A stretch of 14,987 bases of DNA, from assembly GCA_964451705.1 (NCBI GenBank), contig CAYVIV010000024.1:1-14987 (forward strand), in the 5' to 3' direction. A program made the position numbers and the translations under genes. This stretch comes from CAYYFV01 sp964451705 (GTDB lineage Bacteria > Patescibacteriota > Gracilibacteria > UBA1369 > GCA-2718715). A model generated the notes under the pieces. The model did no database searches, was not told where the DNA came from, and saw only the letters and a program-made list of their open reading frames with translations. Positions 6,667-14,815 of the stretch are shown here, piece by piece (the stretch's first letter is position 1; the number at the start of each line of letters is the position of its first letter).

Positions 6667-7083
6667 TTACTTTTTAGCTTTTTTAGTACCATATTTAGAG
6701 CGTCCTTGGTTTCTTTTTTCTACTCCCTGTAGATCTAAGTTACCACGAACAATGTGATATCTTACACCAGGCAAGTCTTTAACTCTACCGCCTCGGATTA
6801 AAACAACCGAGTGTTCTTGTAGGTTGTGTCCTTCACCCCCAATATAGGCGTTGACCTCCATACCGTTAGTGAGTCTAACTCTAGCTACTTTACGTAGAGC
6901 CGAATTAGGCTTTTTTGGTGTCATTGTTTTTACTGCCACGCAAACTCCTCTTTTAAATGGTGCGGCCTGACTGACTTTTCTACCACCTTTTAGTTGATTG
7001 ACTGTATGAGACAATGCAGGTGATGTATCCTTTTGGATTTTCTTTTTTCTTGGTTTTCGTACCAGTTGACTGATAGTAGGCAT
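6667..7083 (-). CDS. rpsL: 30S ribosomal protein S12
   Basis: S12 lies at the decoding centre and controls accuracy. The product is 138 residues starting MPTISQLVRKPRKKK, with the 13-15-residue insert after SPAL found in Firmicutes-type S12 compared with the 124-residue E. coli form. The motifs KTMTPKKPNSALRKVARVRLT and GGEGHNLQEHSVVLIRGGRVKDLPGVRYHIVRG are conserved. Residues tied to streptomycin response in E. coli (K42, K87) are present as Lys57 and Lys102, and the RimO methylthiolation Asp is Asp103. I chose the ATG at 7083. An upstream in-frame TTG at 7131 would add 16 non-homologous residues encoded by the intergenic hairpin. It follows rpoC after 73 bases and precedes rpsG by nine. No Shine-Dalgarno sequence is seen. 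Confidence 0.96.
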   Translation of the reverse strand: MPTISQLVRKPRKKKIQKDTSPALSHTVNQLKGGRKVSQAAPFKRGVCVAVKTMTPKKPNSALRKVARVRLTNGMEVNAYIGGEGHNLQEHSVVLIRGGRVKDLPGVRYHIVRGNLDLQGVEKRNQGRSKYGTKKAKK

Positions 7084-7116
7084 TAAGATAAAAAAATTAA
7101 ATATATTATTATCGTC

Positions 7117-7148
7117 TGCAATCTTAATCAAAAAGATCTATGATTGCA
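7117..7148 (-). other. Imperfect stem-loop between rpoC and rpsL
   Basis: On the minus strand TGCAATC (7148-7142) pairs with GATTGCA (7123-7117). The interior can continue pairing (TA/TA and ATC/GAT with one mismatch and one bulged G), leaving a loop of five T. It is not followed directly by a T tract; the next bases are GACGATAAT, and a T7 run comes only about 20 bases later. It is therefore a poor intrinsic terminator and more likely an RNA-processing, attenuation or stability element. Weak promoter-like hexamers also overlap it (TTGCAA-17-TAAGAT and TTGATT-17-TAATAT), each matching consensus at about four of six positions. Confidence 0.4.
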
Positions 7149-7156
7149 AGTTTTTG

Positions 7157-10100
7157 TTATTCAGTTAGTTCTAAGTTTTTTCTATAGACTTCACCAGCAG
7201 GGATTAGCTTACCAATGATGACGTTTTCTTTAAGTCCGCTAAGTGTGTCGATTTTCTTCGTTGTAGCTGCTTCTACAAGCACTTTAATTGTTTCTTGGAA
7301 ACTAGCTGCTGAAAGCCAACTGTCAGTATGCAATGATATTCTAGTGAGTCCAAGGAGCATATCTTCTGTTTGAACTAAAGCTTTGCCATCTAACTCAAGT
7401 TCTTTGTTAATTTTAGATATTTTTATTTTATCGACAACTTGTCCTGGAATTAATTTTGAGTCTCCTGCATGTTGAATTTTAGCTTTGGACAGCATTTGTC
7501 TGGCAATAATTTCAACGTGCTTGTCGTTAATGGATTGCCCTTGAGAAGAATATATGCTTTGAACTTGTTCAATTATGTATTTCAAGACTGCATATTGCCC
7601 GCCTATACTAGCGAGCTCTTTTAGGTTGCTAGCACCAGAACTGAGAGCCTGTCCTGCCTTGACTGTATCGCCAGATTTGACTTTGACACTTTTATTTTTG
7701 GCAACTAAGTACTCTTTTGTAACTACATCTTCTGATTCTATTATGATATTGAAATTGTCTGTATGGATTACACGACCAGCTTGAGAGGATCTAATAGATC
7801 GAGATTTTTGAGATGATTTGGCTAAGATATGTTTTTCTTTAATAGTTTCACCTACTTTTACGGCTGGTGTGTAGCTTTCAGGTAGGTCATAAGTAGTTTG
7901 TACAGGTTCAAGTGAAGTTAGTTTGATTTGAGTTTGTTTACCCTGGCTCTTGACCTTAATTTTACCATCGAACTGTGCAAGTACTGCTGGAGATTTAGGT
8001 GGTCTAGCTTCGAAAATTTCTTCTACACGTGTGAGACCCTGTGTAATATCTGCAGACTCTTGAGCAACACCACCCATATGGAAGGTGTTCATAGTTAGCT
8101 GAGTACCTGGTTCACCAATAGATTGAGCTGCAATAATACCGACTGCTGTTCCTAATTGGACTGGTTTATTGTCACCTAAGTCATAACCATAACATTTTTG
8201 GCAGACCCCATTTTCAGTTTCACAGGTGAGGGGAGACCGGACAATGATTTCTGGAACTTCGGCTTGATTAATTAGTTCTAGCTCTTTAGTACCAATAATT
8301 TCACCTGCCTTCACTAGTACTTCACCTGTTTTTGGATCTATACCAGACTCTGCAGCTACTCTACCAAATACACGATGGTCAAAGCTTGCCTGCATTTGTT
8401 CACTTTCTACACGGGTAATCTTGTGAGCATGTTCTGTGTTGCAATCAGCTTCTCGAATGATCATATCCTGGACGGCATCAACCAAACGTCGAGTTAGGTA
8501 ACCTGCTTCTGCAGTTTTCAAGGCGGTGTCAGATTTACCTTTACGTCCACCATGCGTAGCAATAAAGTATTCTAGGATAGTAAACCCTTCCTTTAAGTTT
8601 GAAAGAATTGGTAGTTCGATAGTTTTACCTGCTGGGTTAGCTACAAGTCCTTTCATACCAGCCATTTGTGTAACTTGTCCCCACTTACCACGGGCTCCAG
8701 ACTCTGTGAGGTAGTGAATGTGATTTTCAGGATCGTAATTGGCAATCATATCTTGAGTAATTTCATTTTTGACTTGATTCCAAACTTTAATGGTATTGGT
8801 GTAGCGTTCTTCATCTGTTATTAAGCCTGTCCAAAAGTGATTGTAGATTGTTTTGACTCTTGTTTCTGCTTGCTTCAAAATTTCATTTTTACTATCTGGA
8901 ATTAATAAGTCCTCAGAAGCAATAGAAAGCCCTGAGTCGGTGACATATTTAAAACCAATTGTTTTGAGTCTATCTGCAAATTCGGCAGTTTCATCGATTT
9001 CATAAATGTTGAAACATTCAGAGACCATTTTGTTTAGTTTCTTTTTATCAATTGTTTCATTGATGAATTTTAACTTTTCTGGAACAATTTGATTAAAAAT
9101 GATTCTACCTACTGTAGTTTCAATTATTTCTGCATTGTAGCGGTATTTGACTGGTGCCTGTATGTGTACTAAGCCTAGCTCTAGGGCAGATAAGGCTTCA
9201 TTTTCGTTTCCGAAAATCATACCTCCACCATGTTTTCCTGGTGTTATTTTGGTGAGATAATAGCAACCTAATATAATATCCTGTGCAGGAGTAACAACGG
9301 GGTCTCCAGCTGAAGGTTTGAGTAGGTTTTTGGCGGATTGAATTAATTCACGTGCTTCTTTTTGGGCCGCTTTAGATAATGGTAAATGTACGGCCATTTG
9401 GTCTCCATCGAAGTCAGCATTAAATGCAGGACAAACTAATGGGTGAATTTGAATAGCTTTACCCTCGATTAGTTTTGGTTTAAAGGCTTGGATCCCAAGT
9501 CTGTGCAGTGTAGGAGCACGGTTTAGTAGTACGTATTTGTCGTGGGTGACTTCGTCTAAGATATCCCAGACTTCTTTTTGATTTGAAGAAATCAATTTTT
9601 CTGCAGATTTAATGTTATGTGCATGCCCATCTCTAATGAGTCTACCTAGTACAAATGGTTTAAACAATGTTAAGGCCATGGATTTTGGTAAGCCACATTC
9701 ATTTAGTTTGAGTTTTGGACCAACTACGATTACAGAACGTCCAGAGTAATCGACACGTTTTCCAAGTAAGTTTTGTCGGAAGCGACCCTGCTTACCTTTA
9801 AGCATGTCAGAAATGGATTTAAGTTTTCTTTTGTCAGATGAATTATATGAGGCTCTAGATTGTCTAGCAGATACATTCAGTAGAGTGTCGACTGCTTCTT
9901 GCATCATACGTTTCTCATTTCTGCAAATAACTTCTGGAGCTCCAATTGAGAGCAGTTTTTTAAGACGGTTATTACGGTTAATAACTCTTCTGTACAAGTC
10001 ATTTAAATCAGATGCTGCAAAACGTCCACCATCTAGTTGTACCATCGGTCGTAGATCTGGTGGAATTACAGGTAGAACGCTTAAGATGGTCCACTCTGGT

Positions 10101-10981
10101 TTTATTTCGGCTTGGTCTAGGCTTTGAAATAATTTAAGTCTCTTGGTAGCTTTAATTTGTTTTTGACCAGTAGTACTTTCGACTTCTGTTTTCAACTGTT
10201 CAACTGTAGCTGGGATATCAGTATTTGCAATAATTTCATGAATTGCTTCGGCGCCAGTACCTGCTTTAAAAATATGACCGAACTTCATAGACATTTCTCT
10301 ATATTCCATTTCGGTTAATACGGTACCAACTCTTAAATTGTTCAAGTCATCTGTAGCTTTGGTGTGTTGTTTTTCTAAGTTTTCGAGTTTCAGAGCAATA
10401 TCTGACTCTAATTTAGAGGTTTGTTTTTTAGAGCCACTAGCTTCTTTAAGAGCTGTAGATTCGTTGTCATAATCCTCCTTGATTTTGTTTCTGAATGATT
10501 TGTACTCAATTTCTAGTTGGACTTGAGTTTCTGTAATTGAATCAAAATCTACATGGGTAACAATATAGGCTGCAAAGTAGACAACTTGTTCAATTGTTTT
10601 GACAGGAAGATTTAAGAGCATTCCAATTCTACTTGGTGTAGATCTTAGGTACCAAATATGTGTGACTGGGACAGCAAGTTTAATTTGTCCCATGCGTTCA
10701 CGTCGGACTGAATTTTTAGTAACTTCGACACCACATTTTTCACAAATTACACCTTTATAACGAACTCTTTTGTATTTGCCACAGTAACATTCGTAATTTT
10801 TGGTTGGACCAAAAATTCTTTCACAAAATAGTCCATCGCGTTCGGGTTTTTGTGTTCGGTAGTTGATAGTTTCTGGTTTTTTGACTTCACCATGTGACCA
10901 AGCAAGGATTTGCTCTGGAGACGCAACCGCTACCGATATGGAGTCAAAGTTGTTTAAGTTATCTTTAAAGTTAACAACCAT
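7157..10981 (-). CDS. rpoC: DNA-directed RNA polymerase subunit beta'
   Basis: Beta' forms the clamp and catalytic centre of RNA polymerase. The product is 1274 residues. The N-terminal zinc site is C65, C67, C80, C83. The catalytic NADFDGDQ is at 521-528, with Asp523/525/527 binding Mg2+. The bridge helix runs from about 808 to 835. The second zinc site is C847, C920, C927, C930. The trigger loop TMNTFHMGG has His968. The large trigger-loop insertion (SI3) of gammaproteobacteria is absent. A Lys/Glu-rich insertion of about 70 residues, probably a coiled coil, lies at about 146-217 where E. coli has a short connector. Two catalytic-element residues differ from the usual bacterial ones (Asn965 and Lys816; see findings). 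The ATG is 11 bases after the rpoB stop, without a Shine-Dalgarno sequence. No terminator follows, so read-through into rpsL is likely. Confidence 0.98.
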   Translation of the reverse strand: MVVNFKDNLNNFDSISVAVASPEQILAWSHGEVKKPETINYRTQKPERDGLFCERIFGPTKNYECYCGKYKRVRYKGVICEKCGVEVTKNSVRRERMGQIKLAVPVTHIWYLRSTPSRIGMLLNLPVKTIEQVVYFAAYIVTHVDFDSITETQVQLEIEYKSFRNKIKEDYDNESTALKEASGSKKQTSKLESDIALKLENLEKQHTKATDDLNNLRVGTVLTEMEYREMSMKFGHIFKAGTGAEAIHEIIANTDIPATVEQLKTEVESTTGQKQIKATKRLKLFQSLDQAEIKPEWTILSVLPVIPPDLRPMVQLDGGRFAASDLNDLYRRVINRNNRLKKLLSIGAPEVICRNEKRMMQEAVDTLLNVSARQSRASYNSSDKRKLKSISDMLKGKQGRFRQNLLGKRVDYSGRSVIVVGPKLKLNECGLPKSMALTLFKPFVLGRLIRDGHAHNIKSAEKLISSNQKEVWDILDEVTHDKYVLLNRAPTLHRLGIQAFKPKLIEGKAIQIHPLVCPAFNADFDGDQMAVHLPLSKAAQKEARELIQSAKNLLKPSAGDPVVTPAQDIILGCYYLTKITPGKHGGGMIFGNENEALSALELGLVHIQAPVKYRYNAEIIETTVGRIIFNQIVPEKLKFINETIDKKKLNKMVSECFNIYEIDETAEFADRLKTIGFKYVTDSGLSIASEDLLIPDSKNEILKQAETRVKTIYNHFWTGLITDEERYTNTIKVWNQVKNEITQDMIANYDPENHIHYLTESGARGKWGQVTQMAGMKGLVANPAGKTIELPILSNLKEGFTILEYFIATHGGRKGKSDTALKTAEAGYLTRRLVDAVQDMIIREADCNTEHAHKITRVESEQMQASFDHRVFGRVAAESGIDPKTGEVLVKAGEIIGTKELELINQAEVPEIIVRSPLTCETENGVCQKCYGYDLGDNKPVQLGTAVGIIAAQSIGEPGTQLTMNTFHMGGVAQESADITQGLTRVEEIFEARPPKSPAVLAQFDGKIKVKSQGKQTQIKLTSLEPVQTTYDLPESYTPAVKVGETIKEKHILAKSSQKSRSIRSSQAGRVIHTDNFNIIIESEDVVTKEYLVAKNKSVKVKSGDTVKAGQALSSGASNLKELASIGGQYAVLKYIIEQVQSIYSSQGQSINDKHVEIIARQMLSKAKIQHAGDSKLIPGQVVDKIKISKINKELELDGKALVQTEDMLLGLTRISLHTDSWLSAASFQETIKVLVEAATTKKIDTLSGLKENVIIGKLIPAGEVYRKNLELTE

Positions 10982-10992
10982 ATCAAATTTTA

Positions 10993-13900
10993 TTAATTAT
11001 TAGATTTTTTATCGAGCTCTACATTAGAAGGCTCTTGAATGTCTTGTTCTTTGTCGTCTAACTCTGGAATGTCAGTATTGACTAGTTTATCGAGTGCATT
11101 TTCGAGTTCTTCAGCCACTTGATCTTCTAGATCTGGTTTAACCTCTGCAGCGATTCCGAGTTCTGTTGCAGATTCCCCTGTGTTTGCTTCTAGATCTTGA
11201 ATGATTTCTTTGCTGATTTCTTCACTAGAGCCGTCTTCTACTAAGAAGTCATCAGATTCATCGAATGATAATCTGTCGTTAATTAGCTCTACATTTAAAC
11301 CTAAACCTTGTAGTTCGTTAATTAGGACATTGAATGACTCTGGTGTTCTTGGCTTTTTAATTGACTCATTTTTGATAATAGATTCATAGGCATGAGCACG
11401 ACCTAAGACATCGTCTGATTTGATTGTTAACATTTCTTGTAGCACATGTGCTGCACCATAGGCTTCTAGTGCCCAAACCTCCATTTCACCAAATCTTTGG
11501 CCACCATGTTGGGCTTTACCACCGAGTGGTTGTTGAGTTACTAGTGAGTAAGGTCCTACAGAACGAGCATGAATTTTATCTTCGACTAAGTGGTATAGTT
11601 TTAGTATGTACGACATCCCAACTGTTGATCTATGGTCGAAGGGTTCACCAGTTTTACCATTGTATAGTTGTGTTTTACCATCTTCAGCATAACCAGCTGC
11701 TTTTAGTAGTTCTTTAATGGTATCAGTAGGTACACCACTTAAGGCTGGAGATGCCACGTGAATCCCAAGTTTTGCTGCTGCCCAACCAATATTTACTTCT
11801 AAAATTTGCCCAATGTTCATACGTGAAATTACACCAATTGGATTTAAGCAAATATCCACAGGTGTTCCATCTGGTAAATATGGCATATCTTCTTGTGGCA
11901 CTATTAATGAAACCACACCTTTGTTACCATGGCGACCAGCTATTTTATCTCCAATTGAGATTTTTTTTGTTTGAGCCACAGAGACTTGAATTTGTCTAAT
12001 AACTCCTGTTGGGAGTTCGTCTCCATTCTTGCGTTCGAAAATTTGAATTTCTACTACTTTACCATAAGAACCTCCTGGCATTTTTAAAGATGTATCTTTA
12101 ACATCACGGGCTTTATCACCAAAGATGGCTCTTAATAATCTCTCTTCGGCCGTGAGTTCTGTTTCACCTTTAGGGGTGATTTTTCCAACTAAAATATCTC
12201 CTGCTTTTACAGAAGCGCCAATTCTAATAACCCCATCTTCATCTAGATCTTTGAGTTTAGTTTCACCGACATTGGGAATATCTTTTGTGACAACTTCCAT
12301 ACCTAGTTTTGTATCGCGGACATCAATTGTATAGTGTTCAATATGGATAGTGTCAAAGATCCCATCTTTTACGAGCCTGTCAGAAATAACAACAGCATCT
12401 TCGTAGTTGTAGCCTTCGAATGGTACGTAGGCTGCAATTAGGTTAGCACCTAGTGCTAAATCACCTTGATCAATAGAAGCACCATCGGCAAGTACGTCGC
12501 CTTTTTTAACTTTTTGCCCCGAGGTAACTATTGGTCGTTGATTTAGACATGTTCCCTGGTTAGATCGAAGGAAATTTTGTAGTTTGTATTCTACCTTTTT
12601 ACCGTTAGCATAAATCACCACTATTCGAGAGCCATCTACATAGGAGATATCACCATTTTGTTCAGCTAAAATTACATGGTTGGAGTTTCTACCAGCGACT
12701 GCTTCCATACCGGTGCCGACAACTGGGCGCTGAGGTTTTAATAATGGTACTGCCTGTCGTTGCATGTTAGTACCCATAGACGCACGGGTATTATCGTCGT
12801 GCTCCAAAAATGGAATTAAACTTGTAGAAACAGAAATGATTTGTTTTGGTGTTAAGTCAATATGCGTAATTTCATTTACGTGGGTAATCACGGCTTCTCC
12901 ATGTTTTCTAGCAGAGACTCTTTTGGTTGCAAACTGTCCAATGTTGTCTATTTGGCTACTAGCCTGGGCAACAATCATACGCTTGTCGTCGTCTGCAGAG
13001 GCCATGATTTGTTCGTCTGTAATATATGGTCGGACCTCGATTGTTTTGAATTTTTTGAGTTTGGCAACAGCTGCTGCAGTTTTACTATCCATTTCTAGAT
13101 CTGCTTTGGCTATGATCTTGTTACCATCTTTTATGTTTTCTTTAGGGATTCTGCCAATTAAATTGTCTTTTTTGTTTTCAACTGTATGGGCAACCACTCG
13201 CAGGGGAGTCTCTATAAAACCATATTGATTGACTTTAGCATGCGTTGCTAGGTGGACTACCAAACCAATGTTTGGTCCTTCTGGTGTTGCAACTGGGCAG
13301 ATTCTTCCGTAGTGGGTTGTGTGAACATCACGAACTTCGAAAGATGCTCTTTCACGTGATAAACCACCTGGTCCCATTGCCGAGATTCTTCTTTTATGAG
13401 CTAGCTCAGAAAGAGGATTAGTTTGGTCCATAAACTGTGACAGTTGCGAACTAGCAAAATGTTCTCTGAGCGCAGCAGTTATAGGTCTGGAATTAACTAA
13501 TTGGGTTGGAGTTACAGTTTCTAGGTCGCTGACAGTCATTCTGTCTTTCGCGATTCTTTCTGTTCGTAGTAAACCTACTCTAAATTTGTTTTGGACTAAT
13601 TCACCAACGGATCTAATTCTACGATTAGAAAGGTCGTCGATATCGTCGGCTTTACCATCTCCATTGTTAAGGTTAATTAGATGTTTTAAAATTAGAATAA
13701 AATCTTCTACTCGGAAGGTGTGATTTTCTTTAACATTTTTGACATCAAGTTGAAATCTTTTGTTTATCTTAAACCGGGCAACAGCACCTGTATCATATTT
13801 TTTGTAGTCAAAGAACATAGCATCAATAGTCTGCTTGGCATTTTCTACTGTAGCTAAATCGCCTGGTCTGATTCTTTTATAAATAAGTTGATATGCCTCG

Positions 13901-14646
13901 TTGGCATTTACTGAGGTGTCTTTTTCTAGGGTTTTGACAATATAGTCCTGCTCGAGTGATTTAATATCGTCTTTAAATAACTCTTTAATTTGATCATCGG
14001 AGTCATAGCCAAAGATTCTTAGTAGAGCTGTGACTGGAATTTTTCGTTTTCTATCAATTTTGACTGAAATAACCCCTTTTTTATCTGTCTCTACTTCTAG
14101 CCAAGCACCTCTTTTAGGTATAATTTTGGCAGAGTAGTAAGGAGTTCCTGCATTAACACCAAAGAAAACACCAGGTGATCTTACTATTTGGTTTACAACC
14201 ACCCTTTCGATTCCATTAACAATAAAAGAAGCTTTATCTGTCATAAGAGGTACTGTACCTAAAAAGACATCTTGCTCTTTAATTTCACCAGTTTCTTTAT
14301 TGGTCAACTGTACATGAACCTTGAGTGGTGCCTCGTAGGTGAGGTTTTTACGTCTGCATGTGTCTGGATCAAACTTAATGTCGCCAATTTCATGACTCAT
14401 GAATTGGAGCTCTAGTTTTTTGCCAGAGAAATCCTCAATTGGATTAATCTCATCGAGCAGTTCTTTTATGCCAACACTTAAAAAAGACTCAAAACTTTTG
14501 ATTTGAGTTTCAATTAAGTCTGGAAGTGGGTTGGAGGCCAGGTCGTTTTCGGAGAAATAATGTCTTTCTCCCATTCCATCTTTAGAGGGTCTAAAAATGG
14601 TTTCCATGGCTTTGTCTCCTAGTATGGGCTTTGATTTACTTGCCAT
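10993..14646 (-). CDS. rpoB: DNA-directed RNA polymerase subunit beta
   Basis: Beta forms the other pincer and much of the active site of RNA polymerase. With the ATG at 14646 the product is 1217 residues and begins MASKSKPILG. An in-frame TTG at 14697 would add 17 residues that look like leader sequence and sit just upstream of a more normal start. The beta body begins at about residue 28. The fork/rifampicin region SSQLSQFMDQTNPLSELAHK and RRISAMGPGG covers about 400-428. GDKIAGRHGNKGV and the C-terminal KAQHGGQRFGEMEVWALEAYGA are intact. The large lineage insertions of E. coli beta are missing. After the normal end (QGLGLNVELIND) comes a strongly acidic tail of about 93 residues with 30 Asp/Glu and 7 Lys/Arg. 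The gene is first in a unit running through rpoC to fusA and is preceded by serS rather than rplL. Confidence 0.98.
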   Translation of the reverse strand: MASKSKPILGDKAMETIFRPSKDGMGERHYFSENDLASNPLPDLIETQIKSFESFLSVGIKELLDEINPIEDFSGKKLELQFMSHEIGDIKFDPDTCRRKNLTYEAPLKVHVQLTNKETGEIKEQDVFLGTVPLMTDKASFIVNGIERVVVNQIVRSPGVFFGVNAGTPYYSAKIIPKRGAWLEVETDKKGVISVKIDRKRKIPVTALLRIFGYDSDDQIKELFKDDIKSLEQDYIVKTLEKDTSVNANEAYQLIYKRIRPGDLATVENAKQTIDAMFFDYKKYDTGAVARFKINKRFQLDVKNVKENHTFRVEDFILILKHLINLNNGDGKADDIDDLSNRRIRSVGELVQNKFRVGLLRTERIAKDRMTVSDLETVTPTQLVNSRPITAALREHFASSQLSQFMDQTNPLSELAHKRRISAMGPGGLSRERASFEVRDVHTTHYGRICPVATPEGPNIGLVVHLATHAKVNQYGFIETPLRVVAHTVENKKDNLIGRIPKENIKDGNKIIAKADLEMDSKTAAAVAKLKKFKTIEVRPYITDEQIMASADDDKRMIVAQASSQIDNIGQFATKRVSARKHGEAVITHVNEITHIDLTPKQIISVSTSLIPFLEHDDNTRASMGTNMQRQAVPLLKPQRPVVGTGMEAVAGRNSNHVILAEQNGDISYVDGSRIVVIYANGKKVEYKLQNFLRSNQGTCLNQRPIVTSGQKVKKGDVLADGASIDQGDLALGANLIAAYVPFEGYNYEDAVVISDRLVKDGIFDTIHIEHYTIDVRDTKLGMEVVTKDIPNVGETKLKDLDEDGVIRIGASVKAGDILVGKITPKGETELTAEERLLRAIFGDKARDVKDTSLKMPGGSYGKVVEIQIFERKNGDELPTGVIRQIQVSVAQTKKISIGDKIAGRHGNKGVVSLIVPQEDMPYLPDGTPVDICLNPIGVISRMNIGQILEVNIGWAAAKLGIHVASPALSGVPTDTIKELLKAAGYAEDGKTQLYNGKTGEPFDHRSTVGMSYILKLYHLVEDKIHARSVGPYSLVTQQPLGGKAQHGGQRFGEMEVWALEAYGAAHVLQEMLTIKSDDVLGRAHAYESIIKNESIKKPRTPESFNVLINELQGLGLNVELINDRLSFDESDDFLVEDGSSEEISKEIIQDLEANTGESATELGIAAEVKPDLEDQVAEELENALDKLVNTDIPELDDKEQDIQEPSNVELDKKSNN

Positions 14647-14734
14647 TAAAACATAGGTTAAGAAACAATTAGAATATTCTAACAACCGTTTTCTCAACTA
14701 GACTCAATGCTATTTGTTGCCATTATGTATATGT

Positions 14735-14762
14735 ATCTTAAGGTTTGAGTTGTGTTTGTCAA
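14735..14762 (-). promoter_or_regulatory. Promoter of the rpoB-rpoC-rpsL-rpsG-fusA unit
   Basis: The minus strand has a perfect -35 TTGACA (14762-14757), a 16-base spacer and a -10 TAAGAT (14740-14735, four of six). Upstream is an A6 tract and CTC (14771-14763), almost the same as ahead of the tuf -35. The expected start is near 14728, giving a leader of about 80 bases. That leader contains a nine-codon uORF (ATG at 14723, TGA at 14696-14694) and the AT-rich palindrome TTAGAATATTCTAA (14669-14682), whose roles are unknown. Confidence 0.7.
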
Positions 14763-14815
14763 GAGTTTTTTGGTTTTTTCCTGTAACAAAAAATCACTTT
14801 GTTTATTTTACAAAC

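Noticed and set aside
7084..7131. Upstream TTG start for rpsL adding 16 residues
   Set aside because: The extension MIKIADDNNIFNFFIL has no counterpart in S12, and the DNA is the intergenic hairpin. MPTISQLVRKP is the normal S12 start.
12764..13228. Open frame of 154 codons on the plus strand inside rpoB
   Set aside because: It lies entirely antisense to a conserved part of rpoB, has no recognisable family and no start signals. It is a by-product of the codon use of the real gene, as are the other plus-strand frames in this window.
14647..14697. Upstream TTG start for rpoB adding 17 residues
   Set aside because: The extra residues are not beta-like; the ATG at 14646 is a stronger start and leaves a normal leader after the promoter.
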